A stretch of DNA of 64,000 bases. Origin: Epiperipatus broadwayi (Eukaryota > Onychophora > Udeonychophora > Euonychophora > Peripatidae). The notes beneath the pieces were generated by a model that saw nothing but the letters and a program-made list of their open reading frames with translations, searched no databases and was not told where the DNA came from. The position numbers and the translations under genes are program-made. Shown here piece by piece: positions 35,020 to 45,815 of this stretch (position 1 is the first letter of the stretch; every line of letters begins with the position of its first letter). Location of the stretch: NCBI GenBank assembly GCA_028023455.1, contig JAQFVV010000158.1:1924001-1988000 (forward strand), read 5' to 3'.

Positions 35020-36795
35020 TATTGACTTTTTTTTTTTTTTTTGTTTACAAAGTTTACATTCTTTCGTTTCTGAATTATTTTTTCCAAATAATATTTTTGA
35101 CGATGGGATAATAATAGTTGTTTTTTTAAATTTTTTTTACCAAAGGGTCTTTTTTGGTGTGTGTTCAAATAGTAATTTGTGTTTTTTTTAAAAAATAGTA
35201 TTACTGTTTTTGTAAAATTGGATTGACAAAATTCATGAGAGAACGGGTTTTTTTGATGGATCTTTAAATAATAATTTAAGTTACTTTGATAGGTTTACAT
35301 TTGATTGCCGACAACAATTATTGGGAGAAGTGTTGTTTTTTTTTTCACATGTGTTTATGTTTAAATAAAAATTAAAACCTTTACTTTTATTGGTTTACAT
35401 TTGATTGACGACCGATTTGACTTCCTTTCGTTTATGAATTATGGTTTTGGTTCTACAAATAAATATTTTTGACAATGGGACAATAATAGTTGTTCCAATT
35501 TTTATTGACAAGAGCGGGTGTTTTTTTAGTGTAGATTCAAATAGTAATTTGGGTTACGTTTAAATATTAAGTTGCGGTCTTACTTTGATCGATTTACATT
35601 TGATTGCCAACACTAATTATTGGGAGGGGTGTTTTTTTGTGTGTACGATTGTAGACAACAATTATTGGGAGAAGGGGTGTAACCATTTAAAGAATAGTAG
35701 TTTACGTTACTTTTAGTGGTGGTGTACATTTGATTGCTGACAATAATTAGTGAGAGGGGTGGGTGTTTTTGGGTGATGATTAAATACTAATTTACCTTCC
35801 TTTTATTTTACATTTGATTGCTGACAACAATTATTGGGAGCTAAAGGAATTGTTTTTTTGTGTATGTTTAAATCAAAATTGAAGTTACTTTTATCGATTA
35901 TATTTCATTGACAACGGTTTTGACTTTCTTTTTTTTTTTTTTTCATTTATAAATTATGGTTTTGGTTTGCCCAAAACCTAATATTTTTGACAATGGGATA
36001 ATAATAGTTGTTGTGGTTTCTTTCATTTTTATTGACAAGAGCGGGTCTTTTTTTTTGGTGTATGTTCAAATAGTAATTTGGGTTACGTTTAAAAAATAAT
36101 CGGTTTACCTTATTTTTAGTGCTTTACATTTGATTTCCAACAACAATTAGTAGGAGGGGTGTTTTTGTTTACGATTAAAGAATAATTGTACGTTCCTTTT
36201 ATTTTTTACATTTGATTGCTGACAACAATTATTGGGAGAAAAAGTTTTGCATTTTGTTTTGTTTTTGTTTGTGTGTATGTTTAAATCAAAATTTAAGTTA
36301 CTTTTATCGGTTACCATTTGATTGAAAACTGATTTGACTTTCTTTTTTTTTTCGTTTATAAATTATTTGGGATTTTCCCAAATAATATTCGATTTGACAA
36401 TGGGACAATAATCGTCTAGGTTTTTTTTATTTTAATTGCCAAGAGCGGGTCTTTTTCAGTGTATGTTCAAATAGTAATTTGGGTTATGTTTAACTAATAA
36501 TTTACTGTCTTACTTTGATTGGTTTACATTTGATTGCCGACGACAATTAGTGGGAGAGTTTTTTGTTTTTTTCTATACGATTAAAGAATAATTGACTTTC
36601 CTTTTATTTGACCATTTAATTGCCAACGACAACAATTATTGGGAAAAGAGGGTTTTTTGGGGCTATGTTTAAATAAAAATTTTAGTTACTTCTTTTATTT
36701 TACATTTGATTGCCGATGACAACAATTATCAGGAGAAGAAGGAACGTACGTTTAAATAAAAATTGAAGTTACTTCTTTCATTTTTGACATTTGAC
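35020..36795 (+). repeat. G/T-rich tandem array inside the TIR element
   Basis: TTTACATTTGATTG and GACAACAATTATTGGGAG recur at least ten times (for example about 35288, 35590, 35808, 36203, 36522, 36700). A second module (TTTTTGACAATGGGA ... GACAAGAGCGGGT ... CAAATAGTAATTTGGGTTA) recurs near 35096, 35468, 35985 and 36393, a higher-order period of about 370-520 bp. The plus strand is strikingly rich in T and G and poor in C. Confidence 0.8.
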
Positions 36796-37367
36796 GAAGG
36801 CCATTTAGAATCCATCAAACAAGCTTGCCTTTACGAAGTGAACATTTCCATCGGCAAATGTTTTTGGACCTCAAATCTGCATATATTTGCTGCACAATCC
36901 AATCTTTTCTTTGAGCAGCAGGATGTTTTTTTCTTTTTTTCTGCTGTAGAAATATTCCAGTGCCAGCTTCTGTGTCTGGCAATTCCCATCTTTTCAAGTT
37001 TTCTGTTGTGGGAATTAGCCATACTTTTTGTCTCGGAAAATTTCTCGCTAAAACGTGACTCAAAGCGTGATTTTTAAAATTTTACGCTAACCCACCCTAA
37101 TTGAAAATTTAGGAGGAATACAAATTTATTAGGAACAATTACAATACTGTTAAAATTGATGAAATGTAACAGTACATCAATTTGTCTTTAAAAAAAAGAC
37201 ACCAATGAAAATTTAAATAATTTTGACACGATCAAATTAACACACCTCGTACGATATTGTTACATAAAATACATAATGCAGCATTACGATATAGCGCATG
37301 AAACTAACAACTATGGCATTTTCCTCTGCTTTTAGCATCGGAAAAAGCCACACCATTAGCTGCTAAG

Positions 37368-37495
37368 CCGAGTTAACACTCTTTCTAGATTTTATCATAG
37401 AAAGAAGACAACTCCGAGTTAACACTTTACCTTTTAGCGTAGAAAGTAGACTTAACTCCGAATTAACAATCTTTCTAGGATTTATTTTAGAAAGG
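37368..37495. repeat. ~50-bp tandem repeat with internal hairpin, 3 copies
   Basis: GAGTTAACACT or GAATTAACAAT is followed by CTTTCTAG, a short spacer, and (T)AGAAAG, three times (about 37370, 37408, 37456). CTTTCTA/TAGAAAG pairs within the first and third copies. It sits just inside the right inverted terminus of the 2.7-kb element. Confidence 0.65.
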
Positions 37496-37596
37496 ATGCT
37501 TAAAGGCTTGGGTGCGGTCATGGAAATGGCATATTTCTAGAAATTTAGATAGAAATAGTGCCTCCAGTGGCTGACATGAAGGATCAGATGACAACC

Positions 37597-38189
37597 ATAT
37601 TTTTTTTTTTCAATTTGTTTCTTGGTTTATTTTCATATTTTCATTTTGTTTCAATATTGTAATTCCATTAGAAACTAAATGCTATGATAGTTTTGATAAC
37701 ATTTAATAGCATAATTTATGATAAACTGCATTAATGGTCTTTCACGAATGTTAATATAAATGCTTTGTGGCAAAGTGATCAATATATCCATCTTCTATGA
37801 CTTGTGATTTGAATCTGAGCAACTTGAGATTTCTTTTCAGGATCTGGCTAATAGAAAGCCCAGAAAAACATCCAGTATAAATCAGTCACTGAATATCTAA
37901 CTATTATTAGCTGGAAGGTTAATTTTTAGTCATATGAGTGTCAATATACTGATTGTCACTAATAATAGAAGTATCATATTCTTACTGATTTTGAGCTAAT
38001 GGGTTTTTAAAATTATGTTATTGATTGTTTTTTGATATATATTACAACTGCAAATTTTAAGCAGAGGCCCACTAAAGCAAAGATTTTCTCATGAATTCTC
38101 AGATCTCTTTAGCAATGTAACTTTGATTCAAAGTGATACAAAGTGTTTAGCTTGAAATTTAATTAGAACAATGTTAAAATTTTCCATCT
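37597..38189. other. Unannotated AT-rich DNA
   Basis: A B-box-like GTGATTTGAATCTGA at about 37804 could be a SINE trace; nothing firmer. Confidence 0.4.
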
Positions 38190-38335
38190 AAAATCTATAG
38201 TAAATATTTAAAAACCCGGCACTCTTTCCTAACCTGGAACTCATTTGTGAATATAGGGGATGTGAACTCAGACTACATGACCACACATATGTAGAAAATA
38301 TAAATAATCACCAATATATTATGACAGGCACACTT
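38190..38335 (-). repeat. Family C fragment (tRNA-like end)
   Basis: Matches 41075-41240: CTCTT..CAAACCTGGA-like, TATAGGGGATTTGAACTCAGACT-like, ACATGACCA...ATATGTAGAAAA and AATAATCACCAATAT. The ribozyme hairpin beyond it is lost (TATTATGACAGGCACA). Confidence 0.55.
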
Positions 38336-39625
38336 CGTATGACCAAACATAAGATGGTATTACAAAATAAAATGGGCCTAAAATGCATAATAAAGCCATT
38401 AAACGTGTGTGTATGCAGTCTATAAAAATTTTAATCAAGTCAAATTATAAAATAAGTGAGAGATGTCTGTGGATATGTCATATACTTGCACACACAAGAA
38501 AAGCCAATAGTTAAGGCTTATAATGTGAAATATTAGCATATTAGCTATATGCTTATAATTTATTTTTATTATTATTTTATGTTCATTTTTTTTTATAAAC
38601 ACAAAGATGTTTATGCTGTATTTATAATTTTTTGTTAAATGTTTGTAAAAGGAAATGGTAATATTTAAAAATCCACCATATAGGTAATTTTAAATCAAAA
38701 GTTGTACTAGATATTTTTCTCTACAAACTCATTGTTCCAAATTTAAGAAAAGCCTAAAGGCAAGTACATTTTAATAGATAAGTAATTTTGTTTCTTTTTT
38801 TTTAATTATCAAATATTTCAACTCAACAAAAGAGTTCATTAAAATTTATGTTAATGCAGATGGGAAAAATATCTAATTTAATTTAAAAAAATATTTCAAA
38901 TGTGATCTGATTATCAGAAAATATTTTAAGTGGAATCTGATTATCGGAAAATAACATATATAATCAAACTTTTTTTTTTGTGTGTGTGTGTGTATGTTGA
39001 ATTAAAGTAGATAATCAATTGAATTAAAAAAATAAATAAATTCTTGAGATTAATTAGTGGATATCATAGGAATGCTTCGCGCGCATTGTATGAATCCACT
39101 AACAAAAGTCAAATTTAACTAATTAAATGTGTTTTCAGAGGGGTAACTAGATTGAGATTCTAATGAGGAGGGCTATATGCTGTTCACCAGTTTAGTGGCA
39201 TTCAGTCAGATACAGGCATTCAATCGGGCAAAAGCAGTCACTAAATCAATGGGTCATTAAGTCAATCATTTAATCGTTCCTGCTAACTTTTTGGATTTCT
39301 CTGAACTTGCTTGTTTGAACTTAGAGAATTCCCAGTTCTAATTATTTTTCTTAAATCATACTGATATAAACCAAGATGTTTTCCAATTAGACAATTCATA
39401 TTAGTGTGGTAGAGAACTGTGTTTGTGGAAAGGTGTTTGTATTTGAAAACCAAAAATAAAGGAATCATTACCAGTGCTGTAGAAAACAAAAAGAAAACAC
39501 TACTGTTAGTTGATAATCGCTAACCAAAGAAGAAATTTATAATTAAACCTCAAGCACAAATGTACTTGCGTCAGTGAAATGATAATGGGGTAGGAATCCC
39601 CAGTTAGTGCGCCCACCCAGTTCCG
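38336..39625. other. Unannotated AT-rich DNA
   Basis: A (GT)n run lies near 38980-38995. The frame at 39283-39489 (minus) shows no domain. Confidence 0.45.
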
Positions 39626-39722
39626 CTCCTGCCATCATAAATGTCTCCTGAATCCAGCCATCTTAGTGAAAGCTGTTGAGCCATATCAGAAATGTCTCCT
39701 GAATCCAGCCATCCAATGAATC
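39626..39722 (+). repeat. Short tandem duplication
   Basis: AAATGTCTCCTGAATCCAGC occurs twice about 50 bases apart (about 39639 and 39690), with GAAAGCTG following each. The local sequence is richer in G+C than the surroundings. Origin unknown. Confidence 0.65.
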
Positions 39723-39978
39723 TGAAAGCTGCTATGTTATGCCATGTTTAAGAGAAGTCCTCGCCGTCCTGGATGAGCAGAGGATTAGCCTACTTAGAGC
39801 CCAGAGAAGTACAAAAAATACTTTACATGGTACACTCTATCTTATTAATTGCATATATATTATTGTGTGTTACATATCTTTCATTTATATTTTGTTGCGT
39901 AAAATATTGCACCTATTTAATGTAAGAATTAGTATTTGTAAAACATATTCATGTGCGAGTGTATGAACCTCAGACCAC

Positions 39979-40044
39979 TTTCTCACTAGTAGATTCTTTA
40001 TAATTTTACATTTTCTCACTAGTAGATTCTTTATAATTTTACAT
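39979..40044 (+). repeat. Perfect ~32-bp tandem duplication
   Basis: CTCACTAGTAGATTC ... TTTATAATTTTACATTTT occurs twice in a row without visible differences, so the duplication is recent. Confidence 0.8.
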
Positions 40045-40640
40045 TTTCTTTCTTTGTTGATATATCTGTAGTACTCTCATATATATATATATATGTTTTT
40101 ATAGTTATTTATTATGCATTGGGGTTTGTTATTATTATATTTATCTTGGGAATTGGTAAAGGGATTCAATAAACATTTATTTAATATTTATAAAAACTAC
40201 CTTACTGCTTTGAGAATTTATTCTCATTTCTTCCTCTAACATAATAAGACACTTAGATAGTTGCATGACTTTGTTTACCATTTCTTTACCTGAGATAAAG
40301 AGAATGATGAGCTGACATATGGGATGCTCCCTTATTGGGATTTGAATCTTTGGTCATCGGGTGTTTATTACTATTAGATTTAGTTTGATTTATTTTATTT
40401 CATATTATTATTGGCCTTGCATATCCTTTCAGGAGGGGGAATTAATCTTTTTCTTTCTGGGAGTGGCACAAAGGATTTAAATTAAAGAAATCTTTCAAAG
40501 GTAAGTAAGAGTCAATCCTTTATAAACGTACCGATGACCCTAGCAAACCGATCATAAAAAAAGATTTGAAATTACTTCCTATCCTGGCATGCCACCATAT
40601 TTGTTTCATGTTCGATATGTGCGCATGCTCACCTTACCAG
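40045..40640. other. Unannotated DNA with possible tRNA-like trace
   Basis: A TA microsatellite lies at 40079-40095. GGGATTTGAATCTTTGG near 40338 resembles a B box, with TGAGCTGACATATGGG upstream; it may be a decayed SINE. No gene. Confidence 0.4.
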
Positions 40641-40649
40641 GGTAGGAAT

Positions 40650-40708
40650 GAACCGGTATAATATGTATTTCGTGCTAAACCAGCACTCATCAGTTGGTCA
40701 AGGTTATC
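40650..40708 (-). ncRNA. Hammerhead ribozyme motif, family C (core intact)
   Basis: Minus strand: CTGATGA (40687-40693), 5-bp stem II GTGCT-GGTTT-AGCAC (40672-40686), GAAA (40668-40671), then TACATATTATACC. The core is complete, with the CpG before GAAA kept. Stem I proximal pairing is less good than at 41.5 kb, and the exact cleavage position is uncertain (a UA or UU site after TACATA). Confidence 0.7.
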
Positions 40709-40896
40709 ATCTCCCACACATATATATAAACAGTGCTCAGTTTATATTAAGGTAGCAAATCTCCACACTTTAATTGACAGGCTTCAATCTACTCTAACCT
40801 CCAACTTTTCAGCCATTTATATCATTGAAAATCTGATGATGAAAGCCCAAATCCCATGCTGATGCCAACATAATTGCCATACTCATGTTGACCTAA

Positions 40897-41094
40897 AGTC
40901 ACTCTGACCCCTCATGTATAGGATCTTATCCATTTAAATACAGAGTAGAAGTATGGGCAGGATACAAACTTCATGTGTAAATATTTGAACCTGAAGTCAC
41001 TCTGACCCCTCATATATAGGACCTTATCCTTTTAAGTACATAGTAGAGGATGGGCAGGATACAAGCTTCATGTGTAAATATTTGAAAACCAGAC
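40897..41094 (-). repeat. ~95-bp tandem duplication within family C
   Basis: Two adjacent copies (about 40897-40985 and 40989-41094) share GTCACTCTGACCCCTCAT, ATAGGA..CTTATCC, GATGGGCAGGATACAA and CTTCATGTGTAAATATTTGA. The inverted partner at 41290 onward has only the start of one copy. Confidence 0.75.
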
Positions 41095-41104
41095 ACTCTT
41101 CACA

Positions 41105-41155
41105 AACCTGGAGTTCAATTGTAAATATAGGGGATTTGAACTCAGACTTTCAAGC
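41105..41155 (-). repeat. tRNA-like segment of family C
   Basis: On the minus strand GATAGTTGGTGGGTGCTTGA (A-box-like) is followed by GTCTGAGTTCAAATCCC (B-box-like). It pairs with the copy at 41605-41652. An internal pol III promoter in a ribozyme-bounded unit would explain its transcription; this is inference. Confidence 0.55.
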
Positions 41156-41229
41156 ACCCACCAACTATCCACACTATTTCATACAACTGATACACATGAC
41201 CATATATATGTAGAAAAGATAAATAATCA

Positions 41230-41268
41230 CCAATATACATATTTTATGGTAAACCAGCACTACTATAT
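41230..41268 (-). ncRNA. Truncated hammerhead motif, family C
   Basis: Minus strand GTGCTGGTTTACCAT followed by AAAATATGTATATTGG corresponds to the stem II-to-stem I half of the 41.5-kb ribozyme. The 5' core is cut away at the junction with the inverted arm, and GAAA reads AAAA. Confidence 0.5.
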
Positions 41269-41496
41269 ATTTAAATGAATAAGGTCCTATACATGAGGGG
41301 TCAGAGTGACTTCAGGTCAACATGGGCATGGCAATAATGTTGGCATCAGCATGGGATTTGGGTTTTCATCATCAGATTTTCAATGATATGTATGGCTGAA
41401 AAGTTGGAGTAGATTAAAGCCTGTCCATTAAAGTGTGGAGATTTGCTATCCTAATATAAACTGAGCACTGACTATATATATGTGTGTGTAGGAGAT

Positions 41497-41557
41497 GATA
41501 ATCTGGACCAACTGATGAGTGCTGGTTTAGCACAAAATATGTATATTGGTGATTATT
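41497..41557 (+). ncRNA. Hammerhead ribozyme motif, family C (G12 lost, stems perfect)
   Basis: CTGATGA (41512-41518), stem II GTGCT-GGTTT-AGCAC (41519-41533), AAAA in place of GAAA (41534-41537), TATGTA, UA with cleavage after A41545. Stem I pairs ACCAA (41507-41511) with TTGGT (41546-41550), bulges TGG, then pairs GATAATC (41497-41503) with GATTATT (41551-41557). The fold is complete except for G12, lost in a CACG context. Confidence 0.75.
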
Positions 41558-41604
41558 TATCTTTTCTATATATGTGTGGTCATGTGTATCAGTTGTATGA
41601 GATA

Positions 41605-41652
41605 ATGTGGATAGTTGGTCGGTGCTTGAAAGTCTGAGTTCAAATCCTCTAT
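41605..41652 (+). repeat. tRNA-like segment of family C
   Basis: ATGTGGATAGTTGGTCGG resembles an A box and CTGAGTTCAAATCC a B box. It lies ~50 bases 3' of the 41.5-kb ribozyme, the same spacing as on the minus strand at 41105-41155. Confidence 0.55.
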
Positions 41653-42285
41653 ATTTTCTGAAATCTATAGAGAAATACTGCCCTCAATGACTGTAAGAGG
41701 TCATCACTGTATAAGTCTGTATAGTCATGTGATTATATAAACGTCAAAAGTTAAACATTAATTGCAATACTCTGAGTGTAATTTGTAAAATTTGTGCAAA
41801 ATTTGTTATTACAATGAATACTTAGCTCTTCATTTTATTTAGATTTCCAGATTGTACATATTCTATAGTATTCAGGCATATAAAGTGTAAGCCTTCTAAG
41901 GAGGCTTCGGAATTTATATCCTAAGCTAAAAAAGAAAAATCCTTGATAGTTGAATAAAACTGCTGTATTTTGTCTGTTGCTTTTGTGTTCAGACATGCTT
42001 TGTTTTACAAAATTATATGCTAAATAAAACTATTAGATTAGCTAGTTTTATCAAATGTACTCAACTTTTTTATTTTCATTATTGCAAAATATATACTAGA
42101 AAACCACCAAGTTGCCAAAGTACTGACTGATAATGATTGTTGTTTGGTTTAAACATATAAGAAAAGGAAAAGGGAATATGGTATTAGTATTTTTTTAAGT
42201 AATAAAAAACTAAAAAATTTGACATCAGTTCTGCATTTATTCTTTGTAACAATTATCAAACTATTTTTTTTATAAAAGTGTTTGA
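41653..42285. other. Unannotated AT-rich DNA
   Basis: No supported gene or repeat. Confidence 0.45.
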
Positions 42286-42424
42286 TATATCGACAATATT
42301 TCTGTAGTTTAATTTCACTACATAACTCTCATGCAAGGTAGTGATTGGTTTCTCTCTACTTTTAACAATTTGTGGAGGGGAGTCATATAAACATATGATC
42401 AAAGATATGCAAAAAAGAGGTATG

Positions 42425-42480
42425 ATCCCCAAGATGGATATTTTGTACTGAACTAGCCCTCATTAGTCCAGGCAGAATTT
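42425..42480 (-). ncRNA. Decayed hammerhead motif, family C
   Basis: Minus strand CTAATGA, then GGGCT-AGTTC-AGTAC, AAAA, TATCCATCTTGGGGATC. Both invariant G residues (G5 and G12) have become A. Stem I partners are still recognisable. Confidence 0.55.
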
Positions 42481-42977
42481 CTTATACTTATCACTGTTCA
42501 GTATGCATAGATAGAAAATTACTACAGTTTAATTGATGTGTCAAACTTACTGCTCTCAAAACTTTGACACAAACCACTTAATGAAAGTATATTAATAATT
42601 TTTTGTTAGTCATTCATTAGACTAGAGCTCATCCAATAATGAATAATATTTCTGTGGTGTAATTTTCACTTCACAACATACACAAGGTAGGAACTGGGTT
42701 ATCCACTTTTTATTAAATACCTTGTGGAGAGAAGTATGTATTTGGTCATATCTTTATGATTGCATCTCTCCACAAGATGTTAAAAGTGAATAGAAACCAG
42801 CCCCTACCTTGTATGAGAGCTGTGTAGTAAAAATTATGCCACAGAAATATTACTCATTATTGAATATTCTCTAATCTAATGAATGACTAATTTAAATTAT
42901 TAATATACTTCCATTAAGTCATTTGGGTCAAAGCTGTGAGGGCAGCAACAATGATAAAGATATGTGCAAGAGATTAT

Positions 42978-43032
42978 GGTCTGGGCCAACTGATGAATGC
43001 TAGTTCAGCATGAAATGTATAATGTGGGGATC
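42978..43032 (+). ncRNA. Hammerhead ribozyme motif, family C (core intact)
   Basis: CTGATGA (42990-42996), stem II ATGCT-AGTTC-AGCAT (42997-43011), GAAA (43012-43015), TGTATAATG. Distal stem I pairs GGTC (42978-42981) with GATC (43029-43032); proximal CCAA (42986-42989) faces GTGG where relatives have TTGG. The terminal stem II pair is A-U here and G-C at 40.7 and 41.5 kb, a compensatory change. The stem III/cleavage segment is a little short. Confidence 0.75.
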
Positions 43033-43212
43033 ACACAACTTTTTCATATCTTTGGTCATATTTTTATGATTACATTTCTTCACAAGGTGTTAAAAGTGAA
43101 TGGAAACCAGTTCTACTTTTCATGAGAGTGGTGTAGTGAAAATTATACTACAGAAATATTATTCATTGTTGGATAATCTCTAGTTTAATGAATGACTAAT
43201 AAAAAGGTATTA

Positions 43213-43689
43213 ATGTTTGATATATTTTTAAACAACAACACCAATATTTATAATGCATTTGCTGCTACAATATTTCTTGCTGATGCCAAGAACTTTGGTA
43301 AAATCAGTTCATTAGACAAAATTATTTCTTCCACAAATCTTTGCTTCACTTAAGTAAAATATTGTTGACATGACTTAGTTATTGATTTTTAAAATGATAC
43401 ATTTACAAACCTAATAAATAATGTTCTCCTTACAGTCACAAAATATATATTTATGTGTGGGACGTAATAAAATATTTGATCCAAATTTCTGGAAGTATTT
43501 ACTTGCAGCAATTTAATGACTTATATATGTAAAGATTAGTATAAACATTTACAGAAACAAGTAATTATTATTGTTTTGTTAATCTTAACAATACTGTGAT
43601 TATTAAAGATAAGAACATAAAATATCCATAAGCAACATATAGACTGCATTATTTATAGTTATATGTTAGACTATCCATGTCTGTTAAAT
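43213..43689. other. Unannotated AT-rich DNA
   Basis: No supported gene or repeat. Confidence 0.45.
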
Positions 43690-43930
43690 TGCTATTTTTT
43701 TTAGAAAATTCAAACTTCATTTATATTTTTCAAAATACAATTAACTATTAGTAATAACACATAGATTAATATGGAAAAATATTCTGAGTGTGATTTTGCT
43801 CCGCTCTTCTTCAGATGTTGACGGCCTGAATAGTGACAATTAATATAAAGATAGCACTGGTAACCTTTAAATTCCTGATTACTAAATTTAAAATAATGTT
43901 CTAACTAACTATGCTATTTATCAAACGGCA
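43690..43930 (-). repeat. Family D fragment (tRNA-like + HHR-like)
   Basis: On the minus strand a tRNA-like start (AGTTAGTTAGAACATT), GTCACTATTCAGGCCGTCAA, CTGAAGA (43808-43814) and a long hairpin-like GAGCGG...CACTC are followed by GAAT instead of GAAA. Order and spacing match 1388-1545, showing that this is one family with the ribozyme-like part at the 3' side of the tRNA head. Confidence 0.55.
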
Positions 43931-44829
43931 ATTATCAATAGAAATGAGGATTCATCGATTTCTTTCTTTATTTATTTTTTTAAGGGAAATAATTAATAAA
44001 AATTTCTCAAACATTAGGATTATTAAATTTGGATGACTTGCAGGCTTATTTGATTTATCCTATCATTCATGTAAGAAAGTTCTTTATCTTTTTTTATTCT
44101 TTTCTTTCTTATTTTTCCCCAATAAAACTTGTCCATTGGTATATGCATGGTTTATTATTGGAATGATATGATCCCAAAACTAAATCTTTACATCATTTTT
44201 TGAATAATATTATAAAATATGTAGGAAAAAAACCCATGAAAGATAAAATAGATTGTTGTAAGAAAAACTGTATACAATAATCAAGTTTATGACATTTTAA
44301 TTTCTTATAAATGAAATCTGTTGATTATATATATATCAAAGATTTAATAATTAAATTTCAAAAGGTAAATCTCCAGCAACCTGGAATTCAAAAAATAAAT
44401 TAAAAATTACATTTTTTTGGAGACGTTTTTGTTCAATAATAAACTATTTATGGTTGGTAAGAACCAAAATGAACATTTCATAATTTGTTAATTATAAAAG
44501 TAATATTTTTATAACCTATTATAAGTTTTAATTATTATTATATTGCACTGATTAATATTTGTCTCAAATAATTTCCATTTGCGTTAACTATGTACTAGAA
44601 TTGTGATAAACTACTGTAAAATTGCATCTCTTTGAAATGGTTAACCCATATGCTTACTATATCCAAAATCGAGATAAATCATGGAAATTTTTCACACAAG
44701 GAATTTTTATGCAAGCATTACATTTTTGTATAAGTAGCTGGTCTACAATCAAGGTAAATAGTCATCTAATTATTGGTTGGGAAATATATATTATTTATTA
44801 AAATTTTATTAAAAGATAATAAATCTTCC
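43931..44829. other. Unannotated AT-rich DNA
   Basis: No supported gene or repeat. Confidence 0.45.
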
Positions 44830-45815
44830 TCATTTGATCATGCATAATATTAAATTAATGATGTTAAATGCAAGGATATTCTCATTCTAACCATAAGATA
44901 AAGTCTTTGAGAAAATAAGAATGACCATCTTATTGACAAACCTAAATGTACTTATATAGGCCAATCATCTGTCTTGGAATGATACATTCAAGTGATGTAT
45001 ATAAGTGTATTTATGTTTGAAAATAAGATTGTCATTATTAATTTCTCAAAGTTTTTATCTTGTGACTGGAATGAGATTATCCATGCATTTAAGATCATTG
45101 ATTGTACATTGCTAGTGAGAAAGATTTATTACATTTTAAATAAAATTACAATCTGACACCATGATAGTAAAATTCATTGATTATTACATAGCTTTACATC
45201 TTCTAATATTAGCACAAAGTAAATGATAATATTTCATACAATGAATAATTTAATATATTCATGCTCTTATTTCAAGACACTTAAGATTGGCCTATATAAG
45301 TACATTTAGGTTTGAAAATAAGATGGTCATTCTTATTTACACAAAGTCTTTATCTTATGGCTAAAACAAGAGTATCCTTATATTTAACATCATTGATTTA
45401 ATATTATGTATGGTACTAGTGAGGAAGAGTTATTATCTTTTAAATAGAATTATAACCTGATACTGCACTAGTGAAATTCACTGATTATAACATATTTTAT
45501 CATCTTTTAATATTAGCGTGAAGTAAATTATAATATTCCATATGTGTTAATAGGATTATCAATAGAAATGAATATAAGTGAATGATTTAATATATTCATG
45601 CTCTCATTTCAAAAGATTGGCCTATATAAGTGCATTTAGATTTGAAAATAAGATGAACATTCTTATTTTCTCAAACTTTAACTTGTGGTTGGAATAAGAG
45701 TATCCTAGCATTTAACATTGCTGATTTAATATTACATATGGCAGCGCTAGTGATTAACTTCCAAATAGAATTACAATCTGACAATGCGCTAGTAAAATTC
45801 ATTGATCATTATTAA
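44830..45815. repeat. ~310-bp tandem repeats (3) plus one inverted copy
   Basis: Direct copies start near 44990, 45290 and 45610. Landmarks are TTGGCCTATATAAGT, TTTGAAAATAAGAT, TATCC...CATTTAACAT and AATTACAATCTGACA. An inverted partial copy precedes them at 44830-44955. The last copy is cut short. No protein is encoded. Confidence 0.75.

Larger units (their letters stand above)
34923..37596. mobile_element. 2.7-kb element with 46-bp terminal inverted repeats
   Basis: The left end GGTTGTCATCTGATTCTTCA (34923 on) and the reverse complement of the right end, GGTTGTCATCTGATCCTTCA (37596 back), match over about 46 bp with few differences, including CATGTCAGCCACT. Possible 6-bp direct repeats ATATTT flank it, but the area is AT-rich. 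No transposase was recognised; the 104-codon frame at 36763-37077 has no known domain. It is probably a non-autonomous DNA transposon that captured or grew a tandem array. Confidence 0.7.
40640..41652. mobile_element. Family C composite: HHRs, tRNA-like segments, inverted arms
   Basis: Minus-strand order: ribozyme fragment (41268-41230), tRNA-like segment (41155-41105), a ~100-bp tandem duplication (41094-40897), body, complete ribozyme (40708-40650). The body and ribozyme recur inverted at about 41290-41557, followed by the tRNA-like segment (41605-41652). A unit bounded by two ribozymes in direct orientation, ~560 bp apart, is the layout of retrozymes: non-autonomous retroelements whose RNA is cut and circularised at its hammerheads. 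The inverted half would be a later rearrangement. Confidence 0.65.
42290..43212. mobile_element. Family C fold-back cluster with two HHRs
   Basis: Three related blocks: 42290-42600 (minus), 42610-42900 (palindromic, no ribozyme) and 42900-43212 (plus). Shared landmarks are CATTCATTAGACTAGAG / CTAGTTTAATGAATGACTAA, CTTTTAACA...TTGTGGAG, GATCACA and ATATTTCTGTAGT. The ribozyme lies between the CTGCCCTCACAGCTTTGAC-like body and the GATC...CATATCTTTGGTCATA segment. The same termini frame the nest at 14.07-14.51 kb, and one end recurs at 59.93-60.18 kb. Confidence 0.65.

Noticed and set aside
36763-37077. 104-codon plus-strand frame and its antisense frames as genes
   Set aside because: No domain recognised, it overlaps frames on the other strand, and it lies within a transposon-like element.
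40840-40875. CTGATGATGAAAGCCC as another hammerhead core, with its inverted copy near 41370
   Set aside because: GAAA follows CUGAUGA without room for stem II; it is only a coincidence of words.
45090-45800. CTGAYAC...GAAA in the 310-bp monomers as hammerheads
   Set aside because: All three copies lack the GA of CUGANGA, so the core is incomplete; kept only as a low-interest observation.
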